From contig JAGGNK010003224.1 in the NCBI GenBank assembly GCA_017590115.1, forward strand, positions 672,913 through 736,912: a DNA stretch of 64,000 nt, given 5' to 3'. Positions 1-13,117 of the stretch are shown piece after piece. The position numbers and the translations under genes were made by a program. Numbering within the stretch: the stretch's first letter is position 1; each line of letters opens with the position of its first letter. The notes beneath the pieces were generated by a model. That model was not told the origin of the DNA and searched no databases. It saw nothing but the letters and a program-made list of their open reading frames with translations. The DNA comes from Montifringilla adamsi (Eukaryota; Chordata; Aves; Passeriformes; Passeridae).

Positions 1-3000
1 GCAGAGAGAGGAAATTCTTAGTTCATACAAATTTTGGCACTGCCTCTGGTTTAATATTTATCTGCTCTGGTTATATGCTTTTCATGAAGTCCTCTGATCC
101 ATGGTCAAGCAAGTTAAGGACTTACGGCTGTCAGTGAAAATGAGTAAGATCACTGATGGTTGAAAATTCTCTGACCTATTGTTCATTGACTACATGAATA
201 GGAAATGTGCAAGGACTGGCTTGCAAAATGTGAAAAAGAAGCTGGGGACACATATGCAACTGAATGTCACTTACAAAAGAGGCAAATGCCATTTCAGAAA
301 GTTATTAAAAGCATGTCTCTCATTACAGTTAAGATGTGTTTATTTTGTGCTACCTTGTACCGTGAGCACTTTTAGGGGAGGGGACACTTTTGCTGAAAGA
401 CACAGAAATTGGAGATAACTTGTCATAAGTAATACAGATGATAAGCAGTTTAGAAAACATGACTTCCAAAGCAGGTATGAAAGAATTTCATTTGTTTAGT
501 CTGGCAAAGAGAAAAATGAAGACGGGCTATGATAACAAGCTTCAAATGCATAAAAGGTTATTGCAAAGAGGATGGTGATCAAGTGTTTTCATCTCTGTAA
601 TAGACAGAATGTGAACTAGTTAGATTAATTGGTAGAAAGGACCATCCACATTGGATTTTAAGAAAAACTTTCACATCAAAAGGCCAGTTCAACACACAAG
701 CAAGCTACTTGAAAAAGCAGCAGAATTTCCATAAGTAGATATGTTAAACTGTTGGATGAACTTCTGTCAGACATTAGGTATAGATTATACCTTGGACAAA
801 ATTTCTGGACTAGAAAATTATCAGGTTTATATCTTCAGCTTGCTGATAAAATAACAGTGGTAGTAATAAGTACTAGGCAAATAGAAGATTAACTGTAAAT
901 TTCCAAAGAGATTCAGTAATTAATTGTTTGTTTGTTTTACTGGATATTGCCTAATTTCATGTGTGACTCATTAGTAAGGGATTCATAAGAAACAAAACTT
1001 TATAAATTTTCTTGTTTGCTATGTTTCTGCAGCAAACAATTGTCTTAATGGTTAGATGAATAATTTTAAATTCATTTGTTTAAATTAAATTAAATAGAAA
1101 TAAAATAGATTAAATAGAAAGGAGGATGTGAACTAATATTTAATAAATTAGGCATATTGATGCTAGGTTTTTTTTTCTTATTCCTTTGGACTCTTTGGGA
1201 ACTATCTACAAAGAGTATATTCAAAATTATTGATTTAAATATTATCCCTAATAAAAAGCATACAAAATTGCAATTATCATCTGAAAGACATGTGGGACAA
1301 CTCCGTGATATATAAACCAGCCAGTATTATACAATTTCTGCAACAAGATTTGTGAACCAGAGAATGAAATTATTGTAATAGCTAATAGACCTCAAAGGAA
1401 ATTTAGACCTTATGAAGTAAATTAGATTTTCTTTAATAAGATAACAAGTTTGACAGATAAAAGTAATGTGTAGATATACTACATTTAATAAACTTTCCAT
1501 TAGTCATTGTATCTTATTTCAGTTAAAAAAAAAATCCAAATTATGAAACAGCAGCAAAACACATTGGCAAAAAGTAGTATTCAGAAAAAAAAACAACTGA
1601 ACATACAGGAGTTCCATATTAGGCCTGATGTTATTTAGGGTTTTAATCACTACTCTGGACCCAAATATCAGTTTCTTACTTATCTTTACAAACTAACTTC
1701 ATGAAAAACATTCTGTGGAAAAAACTGAATTAATGTCATGCTCTGATTATAAGTAGGGGTAAAAAAACCAGACATTTTTTATTTTTATCTTTCTGGTAGG
1801 ATACTGTAGATGCTAGAGATGCTGTAAGAAGGAAAAAAATAAGAACGAAAGTGAGAATTAAGAGAATTAAGCTTTATCAGAAGAGGAACCACATGCCTTA
1901 GGAGCTGAAAAAATTTTTACTATTTAGAAACATAAGAAGTGACTTGATTTTGGTCCTTCACAGATAAAACACTAGCTATCTCTACCTTTTAGCTACAGCG
2001 AAAAAAAAAAGCTGAAGCCAAGATTTGCAATAAACCAGAAAAACACAATTTCAATAAAGCATGTGACTGGGACAAAACTGGACTTTGTCTCTCTTTAAAT
2101 ACTCTTGTCAAGATAAGATCATTTTCAAGTGGATATACTTCAGTCAAGCACAAATTAGGCCATAGTCTCTTACAATCTAGTTGAGAAAATACAGCCATGA
2201 TAGAGAAATTTGTAAAGACAAAGCAATATTCCATTCTAGTTTCATGTTTTATGGATGTGTGAAGAAAGATAAGAAGATCTTATTTGCAAGTGTAATTACT
2301 GGAACGTTCTATAACTGAATATGTATAAAAACCTGTTGTTCAAATACTCATGATCAAAGGCATGACACTTGTAGTAGTGTGGAAGCATTGGTTCATTCAA
2401 GCAATGGAAGCAGCATGAAGTGCGTCCAAGGGAGTGATGATCGCTGCAGACAGTAAGTTAAAATACAGATGATTGCACAAGACCAGGTCTGCCAGCCCAC
2501 TGTGCAGCCAGCTTCTTGTATTTTCTGCTTCAACTGTTCTCTTTTGTCTTGACTTCACTCCTTGTTTCTGATTTTTATGCTTCTTTTGCTGCTATTGGTC
2601 TTTCTAGGAAGCAATATTTAGAGCAGATCGAGGGCCTTACCTGAACATGTCATACAAAACACTGACTACATCAGATCTATTTGGTCTCATTAATTTGCAT
2701 TTGCAAATTAATTAGCCTCATTAATTACTTCCACTATTGGTTAAAGCTGCTGTTCTTCCAAAAACTGAAGTCTGATGTTGTGCGGCGACAGCTGCCAAAG
2801 TGAAGTACCCCTTCCCTCAGAAAGTCTGAACGTGGATTTTCTAACCACGTTCAGTGGCAGAGCTCTTGTTCAAGTTGCATGCTAAAGTGTCTGATTGCTC
2901 CCTGTAGGAGCTCCCGGGTGGTGATAGGTTCTGCCACATGCCCAGGTAAGCTCAGATTGCTGCAGAGACCCAATGCTGTGACTTTGCACAGTACTGGCTT

Positions 3001-5404
3001 GTGCATTTGCAGGGCAGAGTAAGAGTGAGAGTGTGTCTTGTTCAGTTCTACCTAGGTGGCAGGAAATCTGTTGTGGATTTCATGCTCAATAAAAAAAAGA
3101 CAGGAAATGGCACAAGATTTCTATGTATTGCAATAGTACTCCCAGCAGTTCTCTGTTTAATTAGGGCCATCCTTGTTACATGGTGCTTGTTTAAAATGTA
3201 ATCTGGCTCAAGTTAAGAAAATTCTCCTTATTTACATAAAACACAATAATGTTACCAGGAAAATGTTTACAATGTGGACAATCTGTGAGGGCTTGAAACA
3301 AACAAAATCACATTTGATGTAATATTTAGATGCCAATAGCAGCTTACTTCTAGGATTGATTTTGAAGAAAATTTCAACTTCTCCCTAAGGCTCAGGCATT
3401 ACTCAAAACTTAAATTGAAACTTTGCTGTGAGATTCTGCATGTTAATTTAACTCATTCTTCCCAATACTCCTCTCTTCCTGTTGTGTTCCTCATCTAGTC
3501 ACATTTAAATTTTTATGTTGCTTTCCTGATATGATGCATGTCCTGGCCTAGCTGTTTTTTTGCAGCGATCTTCTATTCATCACACTCTATATATCATCTT
3601 GCTGCACTCAGGGCATACCTTCCAAGTTAAGAAACACTACTCTACAATGTTGTTACAATCCCTTTTATTCTCATATATTATAGCTCTGGGTAAAAATTTG
3701 CTTCAATAAGAAGTAACTTGAGGTAAAATATTTTCAACCAAAGTTTTGTGTGTCTCTAGATGCATCCACTCCCCCCTTTCTGCAACTCTTTGTTGACATA
3801 GGTGGTCTTGCCACTTCTCAACAACACTGGGCATTTATGTTGGTCATTATAGTGCATTGCCAACGTTCATGTTATGCTTCTCTGGAATACATGTAGTATT
3901 TCCTTCCAAAGCACAATAGACAATTATTATGTTTTTCTCACTAAATTTGTTTACTAAATGAAAACAATGAACTCTTGTTTGGATACTGTATTCCAAATGA
4001 GTAAATATCAATTTACTTCTAATTCTTTCCTTAACCTTTTGAGTAAAAAGTGCAGTGTTCTGAAATACCATCATGTTGACATACTTCAAGGATTATGGCC
4101 TATTGTTATTTGGCTCAGATGCCAGCTGCACTGAGTCCCTTTATTATGAGTATTAAGAACACAGCTGCTCAAATCTTTCTTCTTCACAGGGCTTGGCACT
4201 CAATAATTGTCTTTCTATCTTTGCCCACCCATAAAGAAGAAGATTCCACCAAGACTTACAGGTCTTGAGATATTAGCTGTGATTGTTGCTTCTGCCTCAG
4301 TATGTCTGCAGGGGTTTTGTTCATGTTCCTTCCTTTGGACTGAAGAAAATAAAATCCAATCCTCTGAATGAAAACCTGTATAATCTTTGTTTTTTTAATA
4401 AATCACTCCTTGAATTCTATCTCTTCAGTAAAAAAAAACCCCTAAAATCCTTAAGATGCATCTTAGAAGTATGCATAATAATACTTCAATGATGACACTC
4501 ATTTATTTATTGTTCACTGTCGTATTCCACCATATCAAAACAGAGATGGATCATCATTGTGTATTAACTTTTGGTTTTTGGCATCGAAAACAATGGAGTT
4601 TTGAAAACAGGAGTAGCTGTAGCTAACATCTGTACTTTCGCTATGAACAGCAAACTGCTAGATGCCAAATATACAGAGAAATTATAAGATGTGCTTTAAT
4701 GGTTTTGAGGTCCAAGACTTTGTCGGATGGAGTTGTAAGACATGTGGAGTTTAGAGTTGGACATTATCTTTGAAGGTTGCTGATTAAGCAAACTTCCTAC
4801 CTGAGTTGTAGAAGCAATAGCAGGGAATAACACGGGTGCTTCTCCAGAGCTAAAGAAAGGAAAACAATAGAATGAGATTAGCAGGAAACTGCCAATGGTG
4901 CAAGCCTCTGTGCTTGTGTGTGTTATTTATAGCTGTTGGATGTAAATACTATTACATGTTATATACATAAACATAGAACTAATTTAAGAATATGATATTT
5001 AGAAAGTGCAGCATACTATATATTTCATGATGTATCCATATCTGTTAGTGTTACAATTAACTGGAAGAATAATTTTTCCCTCTTCTTTCTGTATTTTAAT
5101 TATGGTGAATCTTTGCCATGCTTGCAGAGTCCAAGTAGTAACAAAATAGTCATGAACATTGTGTATTTTCCCTTTTTCACTGTGTATATTAAAATCGTGA
5201 TACAGACTGCCAAAAGAAGAAACTATAAGTGGCTGAGCTATCCCCAGTATTAATAGAGGGCTCTATGTAATGAAGGGTCAGTCTGCTATTTGATCAATTA
5301 CCACACTTTGTTTAAAATTAACAGAATGAGAAAAACATGAAATAAACACTACAAATTATTAAGTTGCAATCAGATCAAAATCTTACATTAAATATGAAAA
5401 ATTT
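1..5404. other. Region downstream of FGF10, no gene seen
   Basis: AT-rich unique-looking DNA. It holds a short TAAAT-type low-complexity tract (1081-1117), an octamer-containing palindrome (2689-2712), a perfect hairpin (2826-2854) in a slightly GC-richer patch, and a sequence at 2940-2950 resembling a splice donor (CCCAG then GTAAG). Open frames are all under 85 codons, with no recognisable domain. No clear transposon is recognised. Confidence 0.6.
1081..1117. repeat. TAAAT-type low-complexity tract
   Basis: Imperfect repeats of TAAAT, TAAATAGA and AATAGA units. Simple AT-rich repeat with no apparent function. Confidence 0.6.
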
Positions 5405-5630
5405 GTGGTGGAAATTCCTCATTGTGAGTGTGGTGAGGCACAAACAGGTTACCCAGAGAAGTTGTGGGTGACCCATCTCTGGAAGTGATGAGGCCAAGCT
5501 GAACAGGGCATTGAGCAATCTGGCTTAGTGGGAGGTATTCACTTTCATTTCTCATTACAGGGAGGATGGGAACTAGCTGATCTTTAAGATCCCTTCCAAC
5601 TCAAACCATTTTATGATTCTGTGATTCTAT
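5405..5630 (+). mobile_element. CR1 LINE, 3' end fragment
   Basis: The sequence aligns by eye with the end of avian CR1: an ORF2 tail with a 'GGTTACCCAGAGAAGTTGTG' stretch, then 'GATCTTTAAGATCCCTTCCA', and a terminal ATGATTCTGTGATTCTAT repeat typical of the CR1 3' end. It is about 225 bp, heavily 5'-truncated as usual for CR1, and non-coding. The intact tail marks the plus strand as sense. Confidence 0.93.
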
Positions 5631-6784
5631 TTACAGGTTAATTTATAGTGGTGTTAGTTAAAGCTGAAATAAGTCAATTTTCTTGAATAATATCCATAAG
5701 TCAATTCAGACTAGGAGGACATGCATTTTGAGGAGTGGGTTAATGAATGATTTTATTAATTGTGATATCATTCTCGCAAGAACCACTGAAAAATATAGTA
5801 ATTATCTACGAAAATCATCTTTTGCTTTTCATGCAAGTGACAGAGTGCTGGAAGGAGGTGGGTACTGACCTTTTAATTTTGTAGCTGCTTGTGTCAATAT
5901 TTCCCCCTGCAATCAATGGAAGCTTGAGTCAGACCCTGACTGCATCTCTCTACAAAGTAAGATGGGACCAAAAATCTTGCCGACGTTTCCTGTAAGTGTA
6001 TGCTCTGTCGAAAAATACTTGTTCTTTGGCTGCTTTTAGTCACTCTGATTTCTTCTTAGAAAGATTTTAAATACTGATGATTCTCTCCTGTTGCAACACA
6101 CTTGCATGAAGTAATTGGGTAACTGTATGGCTCTGGATAATTTTAAGAGGACCTCTACATGTTACTGGCTTGAGTTTGAACTTGTTGGTAGCAACTGAAA
6201 GTTATGCCTGCAGCTAATTGTCTTGTGTTTTATATAGATTCAGTAGATGCTTAGTTGGATCATACAAAATATTGCTATAAATTACTTTGGAAGGGGTCTG
6301 CTTCATGCTTGTGTCTATGGCAGAATCAGCAATGTAAACCATTCCTGATAGCTCTTACATGCCTAAAACTCAGTGAGTTGTACAATTATCCAAATCAGCT
6401 TACTTCAGAGCTCTTAGTATTAAGGAGGTTTTTCCAAATAACTTAACTTGAATATCCCTTAATTCAGTTTCATAATTTTATTCTTAAATTACCTGTGGCT
6501 AAAATAGAGATATTTTACTTATCAACGTACCAAAACTACCAGCTCAACTTGTATCAAAAATGAATGCAACCAGCTATGACTGACTTCATATTTGGAGAAG
6601 TAATTTAATCTAATGTTGTTTCTTCAGTTGTTTTGAGGTTCTACTTCAAAATCAGATGATGCTCTATGTGCACAGTGATATGGAAATGCTATTGTATAAT
6701 GATCATAAGATTTGTGATTTTTGAGATGATCTTATTCTTTAGGATTATACATTTCTTTCTAATATCTTATCTAAACTTATCCTC
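5631..6784. other. Intergenic spacer, nothing recognised
   Basis: AT-rich unique-looking sequence between two CR1 fragments. Open frames up to 63 codons show no family resemblance. A short stretch near 5908-5940 faintly resembles an old amniote repeat, but I cannot support that call. Confidence 0.5.
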
Positions 6785-7515
6785 CATCAACTTAATTCAA
6801 CTTTTCACAATTCCCCGTTGTGAAAAATTTCTCTCCAGCCTTTTTGCAAGCCCCTTTCAGGGACTGGAAGGCAGCAATGAGGTCTCCCTGGAGCTTCCTT
6901 TTCTCCAGGCTGAACAACCCCAGCTCTCTCATCCTGTCACCACAGAAGATGACTTTCATCTTTGTGGTCAGTTTCGTGGCTATCCTCTGGATTTGTTCCG
7001 ACACAACCGCATATTTCTTGTGCTGTATACTCCAGATCTGGACAGAGTACTTCAGGTGGGGTCCCATGAGATTAATGTAAATGGGGAGAATCACTGCCCT
7101 TGAACTGCTGGTTAGGCTTTATGAAACCCAAGATGTGGCTGGCTTTCTGGGTTGCAAGCAGGTGTCCTGTCATGTTAAGTTTTTGACCACAAACATGCCC
7201 AAGTATTTTTCTCCTGGACAAGTCTTGATACATCCTCTGCCCTGTCTGTACTTGTGCTTGGAATTGCCCTGGCCCATGTGAAGGACCTTGCACTTGGCCC
7301 TGCTGAACTCCCTGAGCTTTGCACCTCAAGACGTTTGCACTCAAGAGGTCCCACCTCTCAAACCTGTCCAGGTCCCTGTGGATGCCATCCCTTCCCTCCC
7401 CTGTGCCCACTGCCCCACCCAGCTCAGTGTCATCAGCAAACTGCTGAGACTGCCCTCGGTCCCACTGTCCATGTCACCGACAAAGGTGTTAAAATGTGGT
7501 GGTCCTGATATGGAC
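6785..7515 (-). mobile_element. CR1 LINE fragment, late ORF2 region
   Basis: This is the reverse complement of the avian CR1 reverse-transcriptase C-terminal region. Reading on plus, CR1 landmarks include the CTCCAGGCTGAACAACCCCA stretch near 6904, 'TACTTCAGGTGGGGTC' near 7048, 'GACCTTGCACTTGGCCCTGC' near 7283 and 'CTGTCCATGTCACCGACAAA' near 7464. It is about 730 bp and the extreme 3' tail repeat is missing. Frames open on both strands (6666-7103 plus, 7072-7410 minus and others) are decayed remains of this element, not host genes. Confidence 0.93.
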
Positions 7516-9557
7516 AACTTCTCTCCAGAACTCTATTAGTGCAACCATGCCACAATTTCTTAATTTTTTTTATGCAGAGGAGGCCATCTCTCAAATCCAT
7601 GTCTCATCAGTTTATAGACAAAAAATTTTCTTCTAAAATGTTTTGTCTCCAACAGTGAACACAGAATTATAGCCAGAGGAATTAGCAAAAAAATTGAGAA
7701 ATTTTATAGTATTTCCTTAAAGTACTCTTCCAAAGTCCAGCACTAAGAAGATCAAGTGCTTCTTGGGTCAAAACTGTGTGTCTAGAATTAAACACCATCA
7801 GTGGACAAGCTCATATGACTGTCTGAATGTTACTGACATTCTTTATAACAAAATAGATGACAAGTTTGAGGAAAATCTAATACAAGTAAGTCTTAAAACT
7901 AAGCATAATGCCTGTCACATTAGTGCTGAGGACTAGTCTGCTGTTATATCCAGTCGTGCATGTAACAGGCTGGTTTTCAGCAGTGGCTGTGTTTGCAAGG
8001 TTCTGCCTGAGGGTTTTAATTGGATTTTCTTCACAAATGAATTTTTATTTTTAGTTGGTATAGGTAGGATGTGTTGCTAGAAACCTCATGTTGTATTGCA
8101 TTTCATCTGCAATGAGGAAGAAAACTGTGTCAGGCCTCTGACAAAAGTCCAAGGAAAATGTTAAATGTTACAGAGTGGAGAGGAAGAAACAAAAGATTGC
8201 TGCAGGTGACTTAAACTCAATCGCTGTCACTTTCTGACTGTCAGTGGAATTGGCTCCACATTCTACACCTGTACATGTAATCAGATTCAAGTTTGTTATG
8301 ACTTTGATGTGAAGAATGGTTGAGACACTACACCAGTAAGGGGAGCAAAGGGCCATCCAGAGCTTCTGTATAAAAGACTTCCTCAATCTTGAGGCCCAGG
8401 CATTCATCTTCAACTCGGTAGTGGCTTTCAGTGTGAACATATACATATGCTGAACCTTGCTGCAGGATTTTGTATTAAAGCGCTTTAACAGTTCTGACAC
8501 TGTACCTTCCTACTGCATCTCCGAATTACCATAGAAATGTAATAATTATGGCTATCAGCAAGACTTTTCTCTCACACTATATCGTTCACTTAATAACATT
8601 TAAGAAGCAATCAGTTAAATAAATAAATGGATTAAATCTTATCTGTCTCTGTCAGGCAAAGGATACAGTACTCATTTAACATGATAAACAGAGCCATATC
8701 TCTTCTTCCAAAGCTGGAATCTTATAGCTTGAGTTATACTTAAGTTAGCACAAACTGCATGCTAAATGAGTAGCACTCAGTAAGTTGAATTGCCTGACCA
8801 TAAGGAAGAGAAAGAGACTGATCTTTTTTTTGACAAGATTGCTGATATCTCTATCCTATTTCATCACTGAAGCAAGATTCAGTCACAGACCAGGAGAGGT
8901 CATGTATTGGCTACTAATTAATAGGAGCAATGAAGATTGTAGTAGTAGTAGTAGTAATAGTAGTAATAAAAATAACAACAGCAACAATTGTAGTACTAAT
9001 GGCATAATATCCTTTCCTCGAGTGCACCATGGAAAAGGAAGGAAAGTGGCAAATATGTTTTCATTTGCAACATATCTTGTGCATAGTTGTTGTTAAAGTT
9101 ACCAAGTTATCCTCAACATATACTTATCTTTTGTGCCTAATTAGTACGTTTACTGGTAAGTGTTTGTGCAGTTTCAGGGGAGACAAGGGTTATCATAACA
9201 CTACAGGATCACAGGCTCTCTGTGTCATGTCCTACATGGAACCAGAAATTAGAGTGGTCTGTTTGTGATTTTGATGACAACATGCTGCAGATGTCAGTAC
9301 TGTAATTTCCCTCAGTGAACTATTTAGGAATCTTGCTGTTACATGTAAAAGAAGCAAAAAACATAGGAAATTTCCACAACTGGACAAGAAATATACTGCA
9401 CATAGCAGTACAAGAGTGATGCACATTTTTGAAAACATGTGAACATGAGAAACTTCAAGAGTATTTCTAATGCAGAAAAGTATAAAAATTATCTGGGCAT
9501 CATGTAAGCAGTGGAAAAAATATATCAATTTTTCATTACACTCACTGAATCACCCAG
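7516..9557. other. Intergenic spacer with one trinucleotide repeat
   Basis: No gene or clear transposon is recognised in these 2 kb apart from the GTA-type repeat near 8939. The minus-strand open frame 8168-8500 (110 codons) and the plus-strand frame 8785-9096, which runs through the trinucleotide repeat, have no recognisable domain. Confidence 0.5.
8939..8998. repeat. Imperfect GTA/AAC trinucleotide microsatellite
   Basis: GTA units (GTAGTAGTAGTAGTAGTAAT) pass into AAT and AAC units (AATAACAACAGCAACAAT). Imperfect and likely old. In one frame it gives a Ser/Asn run, which explains a spurious open frame there. Confidence 0.85.
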
Positions 9558-10196
9558 CAATATGCACTCACAGCCCACAAAACCAACAGAACTGGGCTGT
9601 ATCCAGGGCAGTGTAGCCAGCAGGTTGAGGGAATGGATTCTGCCCCTCTGCTCTGCTCTGAGGCGCTCTGAGGTTGAAACCTCACCTGGAGCACTGTGTC
9701 CAGCTGTAGGGATCCCAACATAAGAAGGACACGGAATTGTTGGGGCAAGTCCAGAGGAGGCCACAAAGCTGATAAGAGGACTGGACCACCTCCCCTACAA
9801 ACACAGGCTGAGAAAGTTGGGGCTGTTCAGCCTGGAGAAGAGAAGGTTGTGTGGAGACCTCATGGCAACCTGCCAACCTCTGAAGGGGAAATACAGGGAA
9901 GCTGGAGAGGGACTCTTTGACATGAGCTACAGTGATAGGTCAAGGAACAATGGGTACAAACTGAAAGATGGTAAATTTAGGTTAGATGTATGGAAGAAAT
10001 TCTTTACCATGAGTGTGGTGGAACAAGTTGCCCAGGGAGGCTGTGGACTGCCCCAATAGTGGAAGAGTTCAAAGCCAGACTGGGTAAAGCCTTGAGCAGC
10101 TTGGTCTAGTGGGATGTTTCCCTGCCCATGGCAGAGGTGCTTGGGACTAGATGAACTTTACAGTCCATTCCAATCCTTAACATTCTATGATTCTAT
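9558..10196 (+). mobile_element. CR1 LINE, about 640 bp with intact 3' end
   Basis: The sequence follows the avian CR1 consensus from late ORF2 to the 3' end. Landmarks are 'CTGCCCCTCTGCTCTGCTCT' (9641), the 'TTCAGCCTGGAGAAGAGAAG' stretch (9826), 'AAATTCTTTACCATGAGTGT' (9997), 'CAAGTTGCCCAGGGAGGCTG' (10024) and a terminal CATTCTATGATTCTATTCTG. It carries substitutions and stop codons, so it is a dead, 5'-truncated copy. Frames such as 9525-9766 minus and 9696-10059 plus are its decayed ORF2. Confidence 0.95.
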
Positions 10197-11259
10197 TCTG
10201 CATTAATGAAATAGCATACAGTGACATCACTAAAGGTCCTGGTGAGGAATTTCAGGAGTGGAAATTATTTTCATTTGTACTGCAGTAACTCAGAAATCAC
10301 TACTCCCTTATCAATTACTTGAGGTTTAGTCATGGTTTGTTTATTTTGCCTTTCACAGGAGCATGTTTTTATAAACTGTTGCCGTACACAAAGGACATAA
10401 AACTTTTGTTTTCTGGGATTAAGAAGTGAAAATACATAAATTAGGTATGACATGCACTATGCTTCATTTAAAAAAATCCTAAACTTATTCCAAGAAATCT
10501 TCCATATGGTTAAACGTGGGATTCAAAAAGTTTGGGAGGTAAGGGTAAATATGAATCATAATTTATAGGTTGAAAGCCAATTAATTTTTCATATTTTATT
10601 TTTTGCTAACAATGCCATGGGAAACAACTTTGCTTCTGTTACTTGAAGTTGCATTGGAATTGTTTCAGTCAAGGATCTTTTTCTGAAAAATACCATCAGT
10701 ATCCAGACATTGACTAGCTGAAGCAGAAAGTGTTTGTTGCATGTTACACTTACAATTTATTAGGAAATTAGGAAGATGAATTTGGACCCACAGTCTAACC
10801 TAATGATACTTCAAAAGAAGTGTTGTTTTCATGCATTGGTTTCAAGATCACTCCTTGAAACAGTTATGGTTTGTCTGAATAGAGACAGCCAGTTACAGGA
10901 GGGGCATGAACTACAAAGTTGTGCTCCTACTTCTAAAGCTTGCCAACCTTTGGTGAACTTCATAAACTGAAATGTCTTGAATAAAGTCTTATAAAAAATG
11001 TCACTGTTTTTCCAAAATTCTTAGTACATGCTCTTTTTCCTAAACCTCTTCTATCTTTCATCAATCATACTTCCTCTAAATCCATTGCTTTTTTCCACTG
11101 TATAAAACTAGGTGGATTCAAGTACAGGAAAAATCTGGAACATTTGGTTGTTATTAGTGTGGAAATAATGGTCTCACACATACAAAATATTAAAAATACT
11201 GAGAAATGTAAAATTATTTTTGTTTGGGGAGTATGCACCACAAAATCACAGCCCGCAAT
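10197..11259. other. Spacer between CR1 and the probable FGF10 3' end
   Basis: AT-rich unique-looking sequence. No gene, repeat or structured element is recognised. If the poly(A) cluster at 11278-11369 is used, FGF10 transcription ends at the right edge of this block. Confidence 0.45.
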
Positions 11260-11277
11260 ACAACAGATCTTTTCTTT

Positions 11278-11369
11278 TTTATTTTTATTGTGCAGTACAA
11301 TTTTAGGTTAATAAAACAAACAAAGACAATACTTTTATTCTCTAATCCCCACTTTTTATTATTTTTATT
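11278..11369 (-). terminator. Cluster of five poly(A) signals, candidate FGF10 transcript end
   Basis: On the minus strand AATAAA occurs five times: plus-strand TTTATT at 11278-11283, 11284-11289, 11334-11339, 11355-11360 and 11364-11369. A GT-rich stretch lies just beyond on the minus strand (about 11225-11270), which fits a cleavage and polyadenylation region. The signals sit in AT-rich DNA, so some may be coincidental. Usage as the main FGF10 3' end is inference. Confidence 0.45.
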
Positions 11370-12161
11370 TAAATATAACATACTATACATTGTTGCTCAG
11401 TGATTTTGGTATCCCTTTTATTTTCTAAACCCCTCCCCCTGTTTTCCTTTTACTCAGGAGACTGTTATGCTCAGGGTGACAGAAAACAGAGCTTATGGTT
11501 GAGGACCTGGGATACTCTAATATCTGCAGTTTGCTCCCACTATAGTGGGTGTTACAGTATACCAAACACACAGGAATCATTGATTCCTTCAAGGGTTTTT
11601 ATTTTGGTTAACTTTCAGAAACCACTCTTCATGTCACAAATGGCTCCTGGCTCACTTTGGAAAAGTGATATTTCCTGATCTTGTCATTTGAGCAGCATGG
11701 TGTTTTGAGTACTATGATAATATTTATGCATAATCCTCCCCTGACCAAGTCATCTAGGTAAGTCTGTAAGAAGAGAATTTCATTTGTACCCTAAATGTTC
11801 CTTAAGTCGTCATTCAATACTGCATTCATCCAACTCATACTGAAGGTTCAGTATGGGTGGTCCATTATGTCTTGTCAGTTTTAATTAGTGATCACAAATT
11901 TAAACAATAGAGACTCGCTTTTATCATGGTAGTTAAATTTTGCTGTGAGCTGCAATTACATTTAAAATCTGAAATTCTTATTTCTCTTTCTAGAAAAATG
12001 TCATTTGTGAAGAAGACAACTGGAGATAAAGTACCATGAAATACAACATCAGCTATCAACTAAAAATATGTTGTCTCTCAATGAATTCCTAGTTTTAAAA
12101 CAGCTGACTTTATTTAAGGACAGGAAATATAATCTGACCATTTTGTATTTTATGGGAAAGC

Positions 12162-12190
12162 TTTTTTTTTTTGCTTTTTTTTTTTTTTTT
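12162..12190. repeat. Interrupted T-rich tract
   Basis: Two T runs separated by GC. On the FGF10 sense strand this is an A-rich tract inside the probable 3' UTR. Confidence 0.8.
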
Positions 12191-13111
12191 AAACAGCTAA
12201 TACTTAAATAACAGATTAAGATTGAAGTGCTGGTTAAACATTGACTTAAATAAGTTATAGAAGATTCCAACAACACCAGCCTTTATAGAGGTTAAACATT
12301 CTCAAAAAGACACATTAAGCAAGGCTCTCCTTTGTACCAAAATACAGTCTCCAAACAATAAAAATAAAACCAACTTTTTCACAACGAGAAATATTGAAGA
12401 TAAACTGCAGCATCAATATAATCTTATAGTTATCAGTTAAAGTATTTAAAACAAAATAATATTATACTACTTTTGTTTCTTACTAAAGACACTGCAAAGG
12501 CTTATTTATTTATTTAGTGGAATACAATGTGAAGACAGTGGTACAAATTGTTTGATGCACTGTTTTCTATTTATCTGCTCTAACAAAATGAATCTCAATA
12601 TGGTTACACTGGTGAGCTATCCAGAGCTCTCTAAAATTACTGAGTAAAGCAAAATATAAAACAAACCTTATGTACCTTTAATTGAACAGACTTCATATTA
12701 TGCTCAACTTTGTTATACTGCAGTTGCTCAAGTTAAGCCACGGGACGAGTACACTTCATAAAAATGTGCTGGATATTATGTATTTTGAGCCTTCATTTAC
12801 TGTGATGGTTATGAAAGCCATGCTAAAGCTGGAAACCAGCACAGCTTTTCAGTTTGCTCTCGTATATAGTATACACGTGAGTAATAATCTCTGAAAAACG
12901 CATGAGCAGGATTTTGGATCACATGAGGATGATTTTGGTCTTGCCCTTAGCTACATACCACTCCCACTATATGCCTGTGGTTCTTCAAGTTGTTACCGAA
13001 GGCAAATAGGTTGAATAAGAGTATCAATTGAATAAGGTGTGCAGGACCGTGTTGCCTTCTTGCTTACCTTTCAGCAGCCAAATGTTACACTTAGGAATTA
13101 CACACTACTGT

Positions 13112-13117
13112 TTTATT
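13112..13117 (-). terminator. Possible proximal poly(A) signal of FGF10
   Basis: AATAAA on the minus strand, about 1.1 kb after the stop codon, is followed on that strand by a GT-containing stretch (AGTAGTGTGTAATT). It could give a short 3' UTR isoform. A single hexamer in AT-rich DNA is weak evidence. Confidence 0.25.

Noticed and set aside
6666..7103. 145-codon plus-strand open frame and several overlapping frames
   Set aside because: Most of the frame lies in the antisense strand of a CR1 fragment (6785-7515); it is a by-product of transposon sequence.
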